A stretch of 64,000 bases of DNA, taken from assembly GCA_036567965.1 (NCBI GenBank), contig DATCTN010000015.1, positions 1-64,000 on the forward strand, given 5' to 3'. Numbering within the stretch: the first letter of the stretch is position 1; each line of letters starts with the position of its first letter. A model generated the notes under the pieces. It was not told where the DNA came from. It saw only the letters and a list, made by a program, of their open reading frames with translations, and did not search any database. The stretch comes from Candidatus Kryptoniota bacterium (GTDB lineage: Bacteria > Bacteroidota > Ignavibacteria > Kryptoniales > JAKASW01). A program made the translations under genes and the position numbers. Below, in pieces: positions 1 to 10,150 of this stretch.

Positions 1-336
1 TTGAAATCGGGACAGGCGCCGGAAAGTACCAAAGTCCGCCGAAGGCGGATCCGTCCTCCGGCGGAGAAAAATCAAGCGTTCACTACGCGAAACGCTTCGT
101 GAAGTGTAGCTATCGGAAAAAACGGCTGGAAATTTCCACTCTGAAGAAACAAATGCCGCCTTGCGGCATCCCGCATTATCCGCAATTAATATTAATGAGC
201 GGGATAAACTAGGCGTCTAACGGCGCCGTCGGACAGTATTTGTTTCCAAATCCGACCCTGGAAATTTCCTAATCGCCATTTTTTCCGAAGGCCATATCTG
301 GAATTCGTCATTCTTAATTCGAAGTGAGACACTGCC
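1..336. repeat. Dispersed hairpin-rich repeat, copy A
   Basis: Non-coding stretch that closely matches 13571-14047. Shared landmarks in the same order are: a GGGACAGGC block (8-17 here, 13591-13600 there), the hairpin TCCGCCGAAGGCGGA (35-49), hairpin ATGCCGCCTTGCGGCAT (153-169), a block running through GCAATTAATATTAATGAGCGG, the palindromic GGCGCC region near 212-228, the word GGACAGTATTTGTTT, and the block AATCGCCATTTTTTCCGAAG (271-290). The left end is cut by the window. No plausible gene lies inside. It sits just past the 3' end of the minus-strand MFS gene. Function unknown; it could be a REP/MITE-like element. Confidence 0.75.
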
Positions 337-397
337 CAAACTTCAAGCACAGGGTTGTCGGTCATCGCAAAGGTTCACGGTTTCAGACGGAAGCAAA

Positions 398-1639
398 TCA
401 TAATTTCAGCGTTCTCAGTTCCGGTGCCGCGACGCGGACAGCCGCCACTGTCACGAGTGTCATACTCCCTCCGAACACGACTGAAGGAACGAGGCCGAGG
501 AGTTTGGCGGCGACTCCCGATTCGAACGAGCCGAGCCCGTCGGAAGTACCCGTGAAGATCCCATTCACTGCGGACACGCGCCCGCGCATTTCGTCGGGAG
601 TCAAAAGCTGAAGGATCGTGCTGCGAATAACGACACTCACATTATCGAACATGCCGCTCAAGAGGAGGAATGCGAGCGACAGATAGAAATTCCGCGATAG
701 CGCAAAGGCGATCACCATTACACCGTAGGCGAAAACACATGCGAAGAGATTTCTTCCCGCTTTTCTGAACATGGGATAGTTCGCCATCACGACTGATATT
801 ATGATCGCTCCCACCGCGGGCGAAGCTCTCAAGAGGCCGAGTCCTCTCGGGCCAACGTGGAGCACCTTATCTGCAAATATCGGGAGCACGGCAAAAGCTC
901 CGCCGAAGAAAACCGCAAACATGTCGAGAGTAACCGCGCTCAGGAGCGCCTGGTTACGAAATACAAATCGAACTCCAACCGAGAGGCTCTGCATTACAGT
1001 TTCTTGCCGGTTTCTCACCGGCATCGGCTTATTATGGATCAACGCGAAGAACGCAAATCCGATTGCGCTCAAGAGGATGACTGCGCCATAAGCGGTCCCG
1101 ATGTCCGCAAAGCTGTAAACCAATCCGCCCACAGCAGGTCCCACCACCTCCGATATCTGCCAGGAAACGGTTCCCCATGTGGAAGCATTCCCGTATAACG
1201 CGCGCGGTACCAGCTGGGACGAAAACGCCGCCTGAGCCGGCGACATGAATCCCCGAGTCAGTCCGATCACGAAAATGACCACGTAAATTGGAAACACGCC
1301 GTGCTGGAGGAGAATAAAGTGGAGCTCCGTGGAAATCAACAGAAGGGTCGCGGCGCACAGCGAGTAGACACCGCCAGTGACCAGGATTATCTTCTTCCTT
1401 GAGACAACATCCGCGACATGACCCGCAACTAGTGCGATTCCGAGAAAGGGCGCAGCTTCACAGAATCCAATCAGTCCGAGCGACAACGCATCGTGAGTTT
1501 CCTGGTACACCTGCCATCCCACAACAAGTGACTGCATCTGAATTGCGAATGTCTGAGCGAACCGTGCGAGCACAAACCATCGGAAGTCGCGAACCTTAAG
1601 AGATGCGTAAGGATCGGTATTGTCGAGGGATTCGATCAT
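398..1639 (-). CDS. MFS transporter, EntS/MFS_3-like permease
   Basis: A 413-residue integral membrane protein with about 12 hydrophobic segments across its length, as expected for a major facilitator permease. The loop after the second hydrophobic segment carries a charged DVVSRKK stretch like the MFS motif A (GxxxDRxGRR). The N-terminal DPYASLKVRDFRWFVLARF segment resembles the MFS_3 / enterobactin exporter (EntS) branch. It probably exports a small molecule through the inner membrane; the substrate cannot be read from sequence. ATG start. It is the last gene of a same-strand series reaching back to murB, separated from the upstream gene by 48 bp. Confidence 0.85.
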   Translation of the reverse strand: MIESLDNTDPYASLKVRDFRWFVLARFAQTFAIQMQSLVVGWQVYQETHDALSLGLIGFCEAAPFLGIALVAGHVADVVSRKKIILVTGGVYSLCAATLLLISTELHFILLQHGVFPIYVVIFVIGLTRGFMSPAQAAFSSQLVPRALYGNASTWGTVSWQISEVVGPAVGGLVYSFADIGTAYGAVILLSAIGFAFFALIHNKPMPVRNRQETVMQSLSVGVRFVFRNQALLSAVTLDMFAVFFGGAFAVLPIFADKVLHVGPRGLGLLRASPAVGAIIISVVMANYPMFRKAGRNLFACVFAYGVMVIAFALSRNFYLSLAFLLLSGMFDNVSVVIRSTILQLLTPDEMRGRVSAVNGIFTGTSDGLGSFESGVAAKLLGLVPSVVFGGSMTLVTVAAVRVAAPELRTLKL

Positions 1640-1687
1640 AAATAATCAGTGAAGATAACGACATGAAGGAAAGAAGAAAAACCCGAT

Positions 1688-3160
1688 TCAGTGAATGGAA
1701 AGATATACAGGGGGTTCGTCGAATAGACTTCTGGCAGCCGAGAATTTGAAGTACCCCTTTTCGCACTCCACCTTTCGCGGCGGGAGCGCAAACGATTCTA
1801 CATACGCAGCGATGAGGTTCCCGGTAAATAAATTGTAGATTGAAATGCCTGAACTGTCCGCGATTATCGAATACTTCTGTCCGGTGTACTCGCGAGAAGG
1901 AAAGAGCTCGCGGAACTTGTCGCTGCAGTAGATCGCAGGAGATGCGACCAGCGTTAGAAGTAGTGTGTCTTTAATCCAGAAATAGATCCGGGATGAATCC
2001 GAAACCATAAACCCCATCCTGCCGTTGCCAACGGCTGATGGAAACGGTTTTCTCACTGTAATCCCGACCGGGCTGCAGGAATCTTCGGTCCCGATAAATT
2101 CCATCCATTCTGTCGATGGAGGAAGCCGACTCGTGTCGATCCGCATTGTGCGAACTTCGTCTTCTGTTCCCGAGTAATCCCTGTAGAGTCTGATATAATT
2201 TCCGATCCCGACTCTTTCCATGAGAAATTTTGAATAGAGACCGGCAACGGGGTATGAGATGCTCGGGTCGTTCTTCTCAAATCCATCCTTCGACAGGAGT
2301 TCGCTGAAATCCAGCGATCCCGATTTTTCCAGGAAAATTCCTGCGTTCAGTACCACTCCGGGATCGAGTCCGCCGCGTCCGCCTAACGCTACCGCAAAAC
2401 CCTCCTGGAAGAAAGGATGAGCATAGAGCGGCAACATTCTGAGCTTATAGTTCATCAAGAGATGGAGAAGCTCGTGGAAATGGCAGGGATAAGTGCTCAC
2501 GACGCAGTCGTAGGCAAGATTGTAAATTCCTCGGGTATTGAATCCGGTCATTGATCTGATTTCGTCCTGGTTCTTACACAGATAATAAAAGATTTTCTCA
2601 CGCTTCAACAGTACATTCGAGACAGAGTCGATCCCGAGGAAGTCGACCATTCTTTCGATAAACCTGTCAAGAACCGAGATGCAGTATGTATTGGTGCTGA
2701 CCGTATCGCTGACCACAAATGTGAAGAACTTGCTATCGATTCGTTTCCACTTACGCGAGAAGTAAGCAATGGGAGATACCAAATTCCCATTTCGGAAGTA
2801 ATAAGTCCGATGGAAATCCAATTGTGGAACAGCAAGATTCAGCCGACAGAACCCATCAGGAAGCGAATCGATTTCAGAAGCGAACGAACCGTTCAGGAAA
2901 GACGGCAGAACTTGCGCGGTGAGTCCGTACGAGATGAGAAATTTATTCTTGACCCCTTCGTATTTTATTCCAAGACGCGAGGACTGCTGCAGACCGGCCG
3001 GATCGATATCGTACCTCAGCGAATCGCTGTCGGAGACAAGATGGCGGATAAACCGCTCGATTCTCTGGCTCGTAACGATTTGTGCGACGGTCTCATCGGA
3101 AAACAGTACTGCTGACGCGATGAATATGAGCGTCAGCTGCAAGAAAGCTTTCAACGTCAT
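1688..3160 (-). CDS. Secreted HExxH metallopeptidase-like protein (peptidase MA-like)
   Basis: A 490-residue protein with an N-terminal hydrophobic signal segment (about residues 5-27). The centre has a zinc-peptidase signature HELLH (H229, E230, H233) followed by QEG with E253, i.e. HExxH then a downstream glutamate about 20 residues later, the gluzincin layout used by the peptidase MA-like group. The rest is beta-rich and not recognised. It is probably an exported, envelope-associated or secreted protein; activity is inferred only from the motif. It follows the Tricorn-like gene on the same strand, with a hairpin in the 64-bp gap, so the two may or may not share a transcript. Confidence 0.7.
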   Translation of the reverse strand: MTLKAFLQLTLIFIASAVLFSDETVAQIVTSQRIERFIRHLVSDSDSLRYDIDPAGLQQSSRLGIKYEGVKNKFLISYGLTAQVLPSFLNGSFASEIDSLPDGFCRLNLAVPQLDFHRTYYFRNGNLVSPIAYFSRKWKRIDSKFFTFVVSDTVSTNTYCISVLDRFIERMVDFLGIDSVSNVLLKREKIFYYLCKNQDEIRSMTGFNTRGIYNLAYDCVVSTYPCHFHELLHLLMNYKLRMLPLYAHPFFQEGFAVALGGRGGLDPGVVLNAGIFLEKSGSLDFSELLSKDGFEKNDPSISYPVAGLYSKFLMERVGIGNYIRLYRDYSGTEDEVRTMRIDTSRLPPSTEWMEFIGTEDSCSPVGITVRKPFPSAVGNGRMGFMVSDSSRIYFWIKDTLLLTLVASPAIYCSDKFRELFPSREYTGQKYSIIADSSGISIYNLFTGNLIAAYVESFALPPRKVECEKGYFKFSAARSLFDEPPVYLSIH

Positions 3161-3171
3161 TCTACTTTTAA

Positions 3172-3200
3172 TTGACCATCACCTTAAAGGTGACGGTCAA
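3172..3200 (-). terminator. Stem-loop downstream of the Tricorn-like gene
   Basis: A 29-bp inverted repeat with arms TTGACCATCACCTT and AAGGTGACGGTCAA (one mismatch) lies between the stop of the minus-strand Tricorn-like gene and the start of the next gene. The tract following it on the minus strand is only weakly U-rich, so it may be an attenuator or processing site rather than a full terminator. Confidence 0.4.
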
Positions 3201-3224
3201 TTAGCAATTAGTACATTAGTCAGG

Positions 3225-6200
3225 CTACTTCGCCTTCATGGGATAAGGCGGAGTTTCGGGGAACGTCGCAGGACTTTCCTTTACCTCCTTCAAGGCTTCC
3301 TGGATCGCCGCCTCGAGTTGCGGATCCCTTCCGGCCATCACCGACGCCGGATCATTGTCGACATATATGTCCGGGTCACCGCCATGGTTCTCGATCCACC
3401 ATTTGTCCTGCTCGCCGAAGAAACCGTTGTTGGATTGTTCGACGTGTCCATTGTCGATAGTCGTCTGGGTATTGACGATCCCTGTAAGCCCGCCCCATGA
3501 AAGCGTTCCTACAATCTTTCCGAGATTACGTGCCTTGAAGTCCATGAGGAATGCCTCTCCATCGGATCCGTTATACTCATTCGAGACGACGACATATTTT
3601 CCCGTCGACGTGCTTCCCGGATATCTAAACGGTACCATGTTTGCCAGGACGTTGTGTGCCACCATCTGCCTCTCCAGCTTGTCGATGAGGAAGTATTCCG
3701 TCCATCCTCCTGAATTCCGGCGGACATCTATTATGATTCCCTTTTTGTACCGGAAAGCCCTCCAGAATTTATCGAACTCGCCGATATTATCGGAACCCAT
3801 CGCATTAATGTGCATGTAGCCGAGATCGCCGTTGCTCTCTTTCAATACTTTATGAATGTTGTCAGTCAGCCATTTAAAATACCTGAGATTGGAACCGCCA
3901 TTCAGAGGCGTTACTTCGTATGTCCTGGCTCCTTCTTCAGTCGGTTCGCTGTTGACGGTGACCTTCACCTTCTGGTCCTTCACCACCTGCAGATATTTGA
4001 AATAATCATCAGGCGTTTTTATAACATGACCATCAATCGCGATGAGAAAATTGCCTTCTTTGAGATTGATGTCGGGCCTGACGAGAGGCGACTTGAGGTC
4101 GAGGTCATATTCTGTCGGTCCATAAATTGTCGAGAATCTATAGTATCCCGACTTGTCCGGGACAACATCCGCGCCGAGCCAGCCGGTGTAGACTTTGGAT
4201 TTCGGCGGGTCGACAGGTCCAAAGTCGCCGCCGCTTATGTATGTATGCGAGACGCTCAGTTCGCCGACCATCTGCTGCATCACCCAGTTGAGTTGAGCCC
4301 GCGAAGTTATATATGGAATGTACGAGCGGTATCTTTCTCCGATCGCCTTCCAGTTCAGTCCGAACATACTCGGGTCGAAGAAGAAATCCCTGTACCAGCG
4401 CCACGTGTCGTCGAATATTTGCAACCATTCTTTCTGCGGGTCGACAGTGTAAGTCATCCCGTCCAGGTTAAGTTTCTCTCCGAGGCTCTTGGTCTTAAAG
4501 GCATCTCCCCATGTTGTGGTATAAATGTCCTTGTCTTTGCTGATTATAAGATTATCGCCGTTCAGTGAAGTACCGAAGTCCGCGATCTTGTCGGGGAGGA
4601 CAACTTCTTTTTTCGTTTTCATATCGAAAATATGGAAATCCCATTTTGTTTCGCCGCCCGGTTCGAAGATCTCGCCGTACTCGTCTTCGGTAAATTTCGG
4701 AACGGAGCACCACCCGACCATGTCCGTCGCCGCCTTCAAGAAGAAATAGTTACCCGACTCGACCGGGAGAGGACATGTCCGCTGACCGATGCCATCGAGA
4801 TCGATTCTGAACGAAGCGGATGCGGCCGGCTCATCTTTCTCAACCGGGTCCGAGAAGGGAGGCTCCAGACCCGACTGCAGCTGTACCACCATAACTTGTT
4901 GCGGGACGTCTATGACATGGTTGTCCTCGTAAAAATCCATCTGCACATGAAAATTCCTGCTGGACAAGTAGTACAGATACTTTCCGTCCGCATCAAAAAC
5001 AGGATTAATGTTGTCGAAAAAATCGTCAGTGATTGAGAAGCTCTTGTTTTGTTCGAGGCTGTAAAGATAAATGACGCTGTTCTTGTTGTAATTGACAAAA
5101 GAATATGCGATCCATTTGCTGTCGGGAGACCAGGAGTAATCGCTTATCTGCCAGTAGAACTCGTCATTTTTCAACTGGTCCGATGAGGCGAATTTATAAA
5201 GTTGCTTCGTCGCGACATCGATGTAATAGATATCGAAATTCTTGTTTCCGAAGAGAATTTTCTTGCCGTCAGGGGACCATAGGAGGTGGTAGCCGGTTCT
5301 GTCCAGAGAAGTGGTCAGAGGTATCCAATCTCCGCCGTCAAGTTTTTGGGTATACAGCTCGTATTCCCCGGTCTTATCCGAGAAGAATGCGACCCATTTC
5401 CCGTCGGGTGAGATTTCGGGGTACATCTCTCGCGTACCCGGAGTGTTGGAAAGATTCACGGGTTGTCCTTTTTCAGTTGGGACCATGTACACATCGCCTC
5501 TGGCCTCGAGCGCGATAGCTTTTCCGTCATCCGAAATATTGAAAGAGTGAATATAGTCTTTCGGATTGATGACGCGGTTCCTGATCTCCCATCTATCCGA
5601 CGGGATATTCACATTGATTTGCTTTGAGAGACCGGTTGAAGGATCGAGAACATTCAGGTATCCGTCATGAACGTACACAATCTCCTTCCGGTCCGTCGAC
5701 GGCGTCATTACGTCAACATCGGAGTAATTCGTGACGGGCGTAATTGTCATACCGGATAAATCTTCTTTGCACAAATTCGATATTCCATTCGTGCTGTCGC
5801 AAACGAAGTACATTTCGTTCCCGATCCACATCGGGTAGGCATTCACGCCTACGTAGCTGCTGATCGGGGTAAACTGATTAGATTTGAAATCATACATCCA
5901 GATATCGGAGTGCCATCCGCCTTTATATCTTTTCCAGTAATATGCTTCAGGACCTTTTCTCACATAGACCATCTTATTACCGTCCGGAGAAAAACTGCAA
6001 TCGACTCCGCGATCGATCGGAAACCTATCGGGTGCGGATCCGTCTTTGTCCACGAAGTAGAGATTCGGATCCCTTGCTATGAAGTCCTCCCAATACGAGC
6101 GGAACACAACGCGCTTACCATCGGGAGTCCAAGTTACCGTTTCGTCGCCGCCGGGATTGTATGTTATGCGTGTGGGTGCACCGCCTCCGGACGGCATTAC

Positions 6201-6470
6201 ATAGATCGCCGGCGTGCCGTCGTAACTTGCCGTGAACGCAATTTGTTTGCCGTCGGGGGAGAACCTTGCTCTGTACTCAACTCCAGGAAAAGTAGTGAGG
6301 CGGATCGCGGTGCCGCCGTCCGAAGCGACAAGCCAAAGATCGCCCTCGTAAGTGAACACGATTTTATTTCCATAGATGTCGGGATCGGTCATGAACCTTC
6401 CTTCTTGCTGCGCGAAGCTGACCGCCGTAACCAACAGACAGAATAAAGAGAAAAGCGTGAACGTTTTCAT
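3225..6470 (-). CDS. Tricorn protease homologue (S41 family)
   Basis: A 1081-residue exported protein with the full Tricorn architecture. A signal peptide (about 1-20) is followed by two beta-propeller-like sections rich in SPDGK repeats (about 25-650), a Tricorn C1 helical domain, a PDZ domain (about 770-840), and an S41 serine-protease core. The nucleophile lies in the YNGSDGEAF motif (Ser969) with His742 in SVSHTY and an acidic residue near 1020, closely paralleling the archaeal enzyme (His746/Ser965/Glu1023). It should degrade peptides, here outside the cytoplasm because of the signal peptide. ATG start with a strong GGAGG upstream. No Tricorn interacting factors are seen nearby. Confidence 0.93.
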   Translation of the reverse strand: MKTFTLFSLFCLLVTAVSFAQQEGRFMTDPDIYGNKIVFTYEGDLWLVASDGGTAIRLTTFPGVEYRARFSPDGKQIAFTASYDGTPAIYVMPSGGGAPTRITYNPGGDETVTWTPDGKRVVFRSYWEDFIARDPNLYFVDKDGSAPDRFPIDRGVDCSFSPDGNKMVYVRKGPEAYYWKRYKGGWHSDIWMYDFKSNQFTPISSYVGVNAYPMWIGNEMYFVCDSTNGISNLCKEDLSGMTITPVTNYSDVDVMTPSTDRKEIVYVHDGYLNVLDPSTGLSKQINVNIPSDRWEIRNRVINPKDYIHSFNISDDGKAIALEARGDVYMVPTEKGQPVNLSNTPGTREMYPEISPDGKWVAFFSDKTGEYELYTQKLDGGDWIPLTTSLDRTGYHLLWSPDGKKILFGNKNFDIYYIDVATKQLYKFASSDQLKNDEFYWQISDYSWSPDSKWIAYSFVNYNKNSVIYLYSLEQNKSFSITDDFFDNINPVFDADGKYLYYLSSRNFHVQMDFYEDNHVIDVPQQVMVVQLQSGLEPPFSDPVEKDEPAASASFRIDLDGIGQRTCPLPVESGNYFFLKAATDMVGWCSVPKFTEDEYGEIFEPGGETKWDFHIFDMKTKKEVVLPDKIADFGTSLNGDNLIISKDKDIYTTTWGDAFKTKSLGEKLNLDGMTYTVDPQKEWLQIFDDTWRWYRDFFFDPSMFGLNWKAIGERYRSYIPYITSRAQLNWVMQQMVGELSVSHTYISGGDFGPVDPPKSKVYTGWLGADVVPDKSGYYRFSTIYGPTEYDLDLKSPLVRPDINLKEGNFLIAIDGHVIKTPDDYFKYLQVVKDQKVKVTVNSEPTEEGARTYEVTPLNGGSNLRYFKWLTDNIHKVLKESNGDLGYMHINAMGSDNIGEFDKFWRAFRYKKGIIIDVRRNSGGWTEYFLIDKLERQMVAHNVLANMVPFRYPGSTSTGKYVVVSNEYNGSDGEAFLMDFKARNLGKIVGTLSWGGLTGIVNTQTTIDNGHVEQSNNGFFGEQDKWWIENHGGDPDIYVDNDPASVMAGRDPQLEAAIQEALKEVKESPATFPETPPYPMKAK

Positions 6471-6572
6471 GTTTTATTCCTCCGACCCTTTCTTATAAAT
6501 GAGACAAGTGAATTGGTTTCGCAGATCAAAGGGATTGCGACTGGCTTTGCACCACCATCTTTGCCGGGCTGA

Positions 6573-7313
6573 TTATTCTTTCCAATCCACCATCGCCCGA
6601 CAGACTTCAGCTCCGTCGCCTTCCCGCCCGATCTCGCAATAATATTTTCCGTTTGATTCGACCGAAGACACAATCATCTTCTCGCCGAGCTGTGCTTCGG
6701 ACAAGAAATTAATCTCAAACGATTTCAGAGTTTTAGTTTCGAGTATGTCACGCGGAAAGCTATCGAGTATCCATGTCATGTATTTCGAGGAATTGACATG
6801 CCTGTTAACATCGATGTCCCCATATCTAACGACCTGCTCGAAATCTGTTTTATGGGCATCAAGCTTCTCAATCTTGTCGAGTCTTGTCTCGATCTCGTTC
6901 TTGTCAACTTGATGGGGAAAATTACTTTTAAGCAGATCGATTCTTTGAATCCTCGATGTCTTTCTGTCAATCACGAGCCAGGCTGACGTTGCTGAAACGA
7001 GCTTTTCTTTTTTATCGGACCAGATCACAAAGTCTCTAAGACCGAAAAGCTTGTCCGTCCCCTTTCCCCAGGTTTCGACGTGTACATCCTGATCCCACAT
7101 GGGAAACTTATGGAACAATGCCAGGAATCTGGAGAGGACCCACAGCTGCCCCTCCGCTTTGAGTGCATCGTAGCTGAATTCGGATTTATTGGCGTGAGCC
7201 CAGGCGCTATCCATCAGGAAACAAAAGAGGACATCGGGCTTCGCCCTTCCCCGCTGATCGACTTCATGAGAATGGAGATGGAATGTTCGCTCGAGAACAG
7301 GTGGTACTGTCAT
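6573..7313 (-). CDS. Acyl-ACP thioesterase (FatA/FatB-like)
   Basis: A 246-residue protein with two hot-dog folds in the arrangement of plant-type acyl-ACP thioesterases. The second half carries the segment RYGDIDVNRHVNSSKY (around residues 163-178), matching the DxNxHVNN active-site region of FatA/FatB, with Asp, Asn and His present. It should hydrolyse acyl-ACP to release free fatty acid, drawing on the fatty-acid pathway encoded at 34-41 kb. ATG start with GGAG 6-7 bases upstream. Neighbours on both sides are proteases, so context gives no extra clue. Confidence 0.88.
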   Translation of the reverse strand: MTVPPVLERTFHLHSHEVDQRGRAKPDVLFCFLMDSAWAHANKSEFSYDALKAEGQLWVLSRFLALFHKFPMWDQDVHVETWGKGTDKLFGLRDFVIWSDKKEKLVSATSAWLVIDRKTSRIQRIDLLKSNFPHQVDKNEIETRLDKIEKLDAHKTDFEQVVRYGDIDVNRHVNSSKYMTWILDSFPRDILETKTLKSFEINFLSEAQLGEKMIVSSVESNGKYYCEIGREGDGAEVCRAMVDWKE

Positions 7314-7391
7314 GACGCTCCTTCAATGCGAAGACAGAGTTGAAAAAACGAGGAACCGGCGCATCCGCACACCGGCGGATTCATCCACTTA

Positions 7392-10109
7392 TTATTTCGG
7401 TTCCGGACCTTCCGTTACCTCAACGAGGTCATCAGGACGGAGCCACTTTGCAAAGGCATCCTTCACGTCTTTCGCCGTGAGCTTGAGATAAATATGTGCA
7501 GCCCTTATGGGTTCGTCGAGCGGAAGATCGTGCGCGGCCCTCGATAGTAATCCTCCTGCGATACTGTTAACGCTGGATTCCGAGAGTGGTATCTCCCTCA
7601 TGAGAAGTGCTTTTGCCTGCTTTAGTTCGTCATGAGTCACTTCCTCATCCTGCATCTGCTTCAGGTCCCTGATGATAATCGTGCGGGCGAGTGTGACTTT
7701 GTCCGGGTCGCAGGCATAACTCGCTTCATACATACCGCGAGTTTTCGAAACGTCGAAGCTGGAGCCGACATAGTAAACCAATCCTTCATTCTCACGGAGG
7801 TCGCGGTACAATCTTGTCGCGTAAAACGCACCGCCTAGGACGTGATTACCGAGTTGAAGTGAATAATAATCGGGATCCGAACGTTTAACCCCGAGCATCT
7901 CGGCAAGATAGACTTTGTCCTGGACCCGGCTCTTGTCCGGGACGCTGGCATTCGCGGTCTTATTCAGCGGGACAGATGGAAGTTCTGTTTCGGGTTTCGG
8001 TCCCGACGTCTTCCATGTTCCGAAGTATTTGGATACAACTTCTTTTGCGGAATCCGCCGAGACATTCCCTATGACCACAATAGTGGTCATGTCCGGGCGA
8101 AACGCGGCCGAGTAATAGCTCTTTACATCCTGAAGTGTCAGGGAATCCACTGTCGAGGGAGTCGTCTCACGAAGTGCCGGATCATTTTTCGGTAATATCG
8201 TGGAATGAATCGCACGGGTAGTGAGATAATCTGGACTTTCAAGCCGCCCCGCGAGAGTTGCGGACGTCTGTCGCTGGATTGTCTTGAAAGCTGATTCAGG
8301 AAATGCCGGATTGAGTTCGTCGTCAGCGAGGAGTTGGACACCGCGGTCGAACCTTCCCGCAAGAACGCTGAGTGAAAAGTTCGCGCCTCCCGAAGCGTTG
8401 GCGCCTATATCGTCAAGCGATTTCTGAAACGCGATTCTATCAAGAGTTGTGGATCCGTATTCGAAAAGTTGATTCAGGATTCCTGCCGTTCCTTCCTTTC
8501 CCGCGGGTTCCTGCAGCTCGGGATTGTTCTTGACATAGCCAGAGACGGTAATCGTATTGCTGATTGTCTCCGGCTGGATAATAAGTTTCAGTCCGTTCGC
8601 CAGCGTAAAAACTTTCGGTTTCACAGTTGAATTAGGGACGGTGACCCGACCGACTGCAACTTCGGCCCACTCCGGCAGCTTGACTCCCTTGACTTCCTTC
8701 GGGGTGAACGATTCAGCTCCTCCGAATCCGCTCGAGGACACGGGTTTACCCGATGCTTCGGGCGTCAGCACTGCCACGATGGCATGCTCACGGTCAATAT
8801 ATTTTCTCGCAACCCTGTTGACATCCTCGACGGTTACGCTCTCCATCATTTTTAGATCGTCATCAGGAGAATTCCTTCCTTCAATCGCGACGGCGTCTGA
8901 CCACGCCGACGCCAATCCGGACACGGAGTTCTTTTGGAATTCGGCGTCGGATATTTCGTGACGCTTCGATGCTTCGACAAGCTCAGGGGAGACTCCATTT
9001 TTCAGCTCGTTGGAAATTATGTCGTCCATCAAATGAACGATGTTCAGTCCATCAAATGATTTCGGGAAAGCAGCGACAGCAAATCCCAGGCTTGATTTCG
9101 GCATTGGGTCCAACTCGAAGCCGGCAAACAGCGCGCGGCCTTCCGGAACCAATCCATACAGTCTACCCCGCTGATTACTGAGGACATCGGACAACACTTG
9201 CGTCGCGGCGTAATCCGGACTATCAGTTCCGGGAAATCTATAGGCGATCACGGAAAATCCGTATGGCAGGTCGGTCGTCGAGCTCAGCGTGTCAGTTCTT
9301 ACTCCGTTGAAATCGAACGCCGGCTTCGACGGTAATTCGCGGGCGGGAATGTCTTCGAAGAGTTTTTTCGCCTCCCTGAGCGCTTCGTTTGGATTTACAT
9401 CGCCGACGATAACGAGTACCGCGTTATTCGGTACATACCATGTCCTGTGAAACTGTTCGAGCATGTCGGCGGTGGTACTGTCGAAAGACGGTCGCGTGCC
9501 AAGCGCGTCGTGAGCGTATGGCGTACCCTTGAACATCGCCTCGAGCAATTTAGTGAAGAAGACGTACTGCGGATTCGATAGGTCAGCCGCGACCTCTTGT
9601 TCTATTGCCCCGCGCTCCTTGTCCCAGAGGCTATCGCTGTCGAGAATATTCTTCATCCTGATCGCCTCGATGCGTAACGCGACGTCCAGGTCTTCTGACG
9701 GGACCGTGAAAAAGTACTGCGTCACCATTTGCTGAGTATCGGCGTTGTAGTCTCCGCCCATCGCCGCTGTCACGTCGGCAAGCTGAGCCGCCGAGAGACC
9801 CGGACTTCCGCGGAACATCATATGTTCAAGCGCGTGCGCTGTTCCGGGAAACCCCTGTGGTGCTTCGTCTGATCCGACCAGGTAGTTGATCTCGGTCGTC
9901 ACAACAGGAGCGAGTGGATTTCGGACTATGACGACTTTCAGCCCATTCTTAAGAGTCGATCTCAAGACTGTCTCAGTGCCGGCGTTGCTCTTTCCGTAAA
10001 CGTTGCCTGCATTAACCACTGCAACTGTCGCTGCAAAAAGTAGTGCGATCGTTGCCGAAATCGATCTGGCAATTTCGCCAAGATCTTTTTGAAATAAATT
10101 CCTCAACAT
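7392..10109 (-). CDS. Tandem M16 (pitrilysin-family) zinc protease
   Basis: A 905-residue exported protein with an N-terminal hydrophobic segment (about 17-35) and two M16 halves. The first half is active-type: inverted zinc motif HALEH (H92, E95, H96) and the distal ligand Glu172 in EQEVAADL. The second half (about 480-905) has the same fold signature, including the conserved YYVGSSF segment, but lacks HxxEH, as usual for the inactive partner domain. Such enzymes clip oligopeptides or exported proteins in the periplasm. ATG start preceded by GGAGG. It lies 41 bp downstream of the helicase gene. Confidence 0.92.
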   Translation of the reverse strand: MLRNLFQKDLGEIARSISATIALLFAATVAVVNAGNVYGKSNAGTETVLRSTLKNGLKVVIVRNPLAPVVTTEINYLVGSDEAPQGFPGTAHALEHMMFRGSPGLSAAQLADVTAAMGGDYNADTQQMVTQYFFTVPSEDLDVALRIEAIRMKNILDSDSLWDKERGAIEQEVAADLSNPQYVFFTKLLEAMFKGTPYAHDALGTRPSFDSTTADMLEQFHRTWYVPNNAVLVIVGDVNPNEALREAKKLFEDIPARELPSKPAFDFNGVRTDTLSSTTDLPYGFSVIAYRFPGTDSPDYAATQVLSDVLSNQRGRLYGLVPEGRALFAGFELDPMPKSSLGFAVAAFPKSFDGLNIVHLMDDIISNELKNGVSPELVEASKRHEISDAEFQKNSVSGLASAWSDAVAIEGRNSPDDDLKMMESVTVEDVNRVARKYIDREHAIVAVLTPEASGKPVSSSGFGGAESFTPKEVKGVKLPEWAEVAVGRVTVPNSTVKPKVFTLANGLKLIIQPETISNTITVSGYVKNNPELQEPAGKEGTAGILNQLFEYGSTTLDRIAFQKSLDDIGANASGGANFSLSVLAGRFDRGVQLLADDELNPAFPESAFKTIQRQTSATLAGRLESPDYLTTRAIHSTILPKNDPALRETTPSTVDSLTLQDVKSYYSAAFRPDMTTIVVIGNVSADSAKEVVSKYFGTWKTSGPKPETELPSVPLNKTANASVPDKSRVQDKVYLAEMLGVKRSDPDYYSLQLGNHVLGGAFYATRLYRDLRENEGLVYYVGSSFDVSKTRGMYEASYACDPDKVTLARTIIIRDLKQMQDEEVTHDELKQAKALLMREIPLSESSVNSIAGGLLSRAAHDLPLDEPIRAAHIYLKLTAKDVKDAFAKWLRPDDLVEVTEGPEPK

Positions 10110-10150
10110 TATTCCTCCATGAGTATTGATCGTTCTGATTTTGAAAGTCG

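Noticed and set aside
3810-4568. Plus-strand frame of 252 codons within the Tricorn-like gene
   Set aside because: Antisense to conserved PDZ and core regions of the Tricorn homologue.
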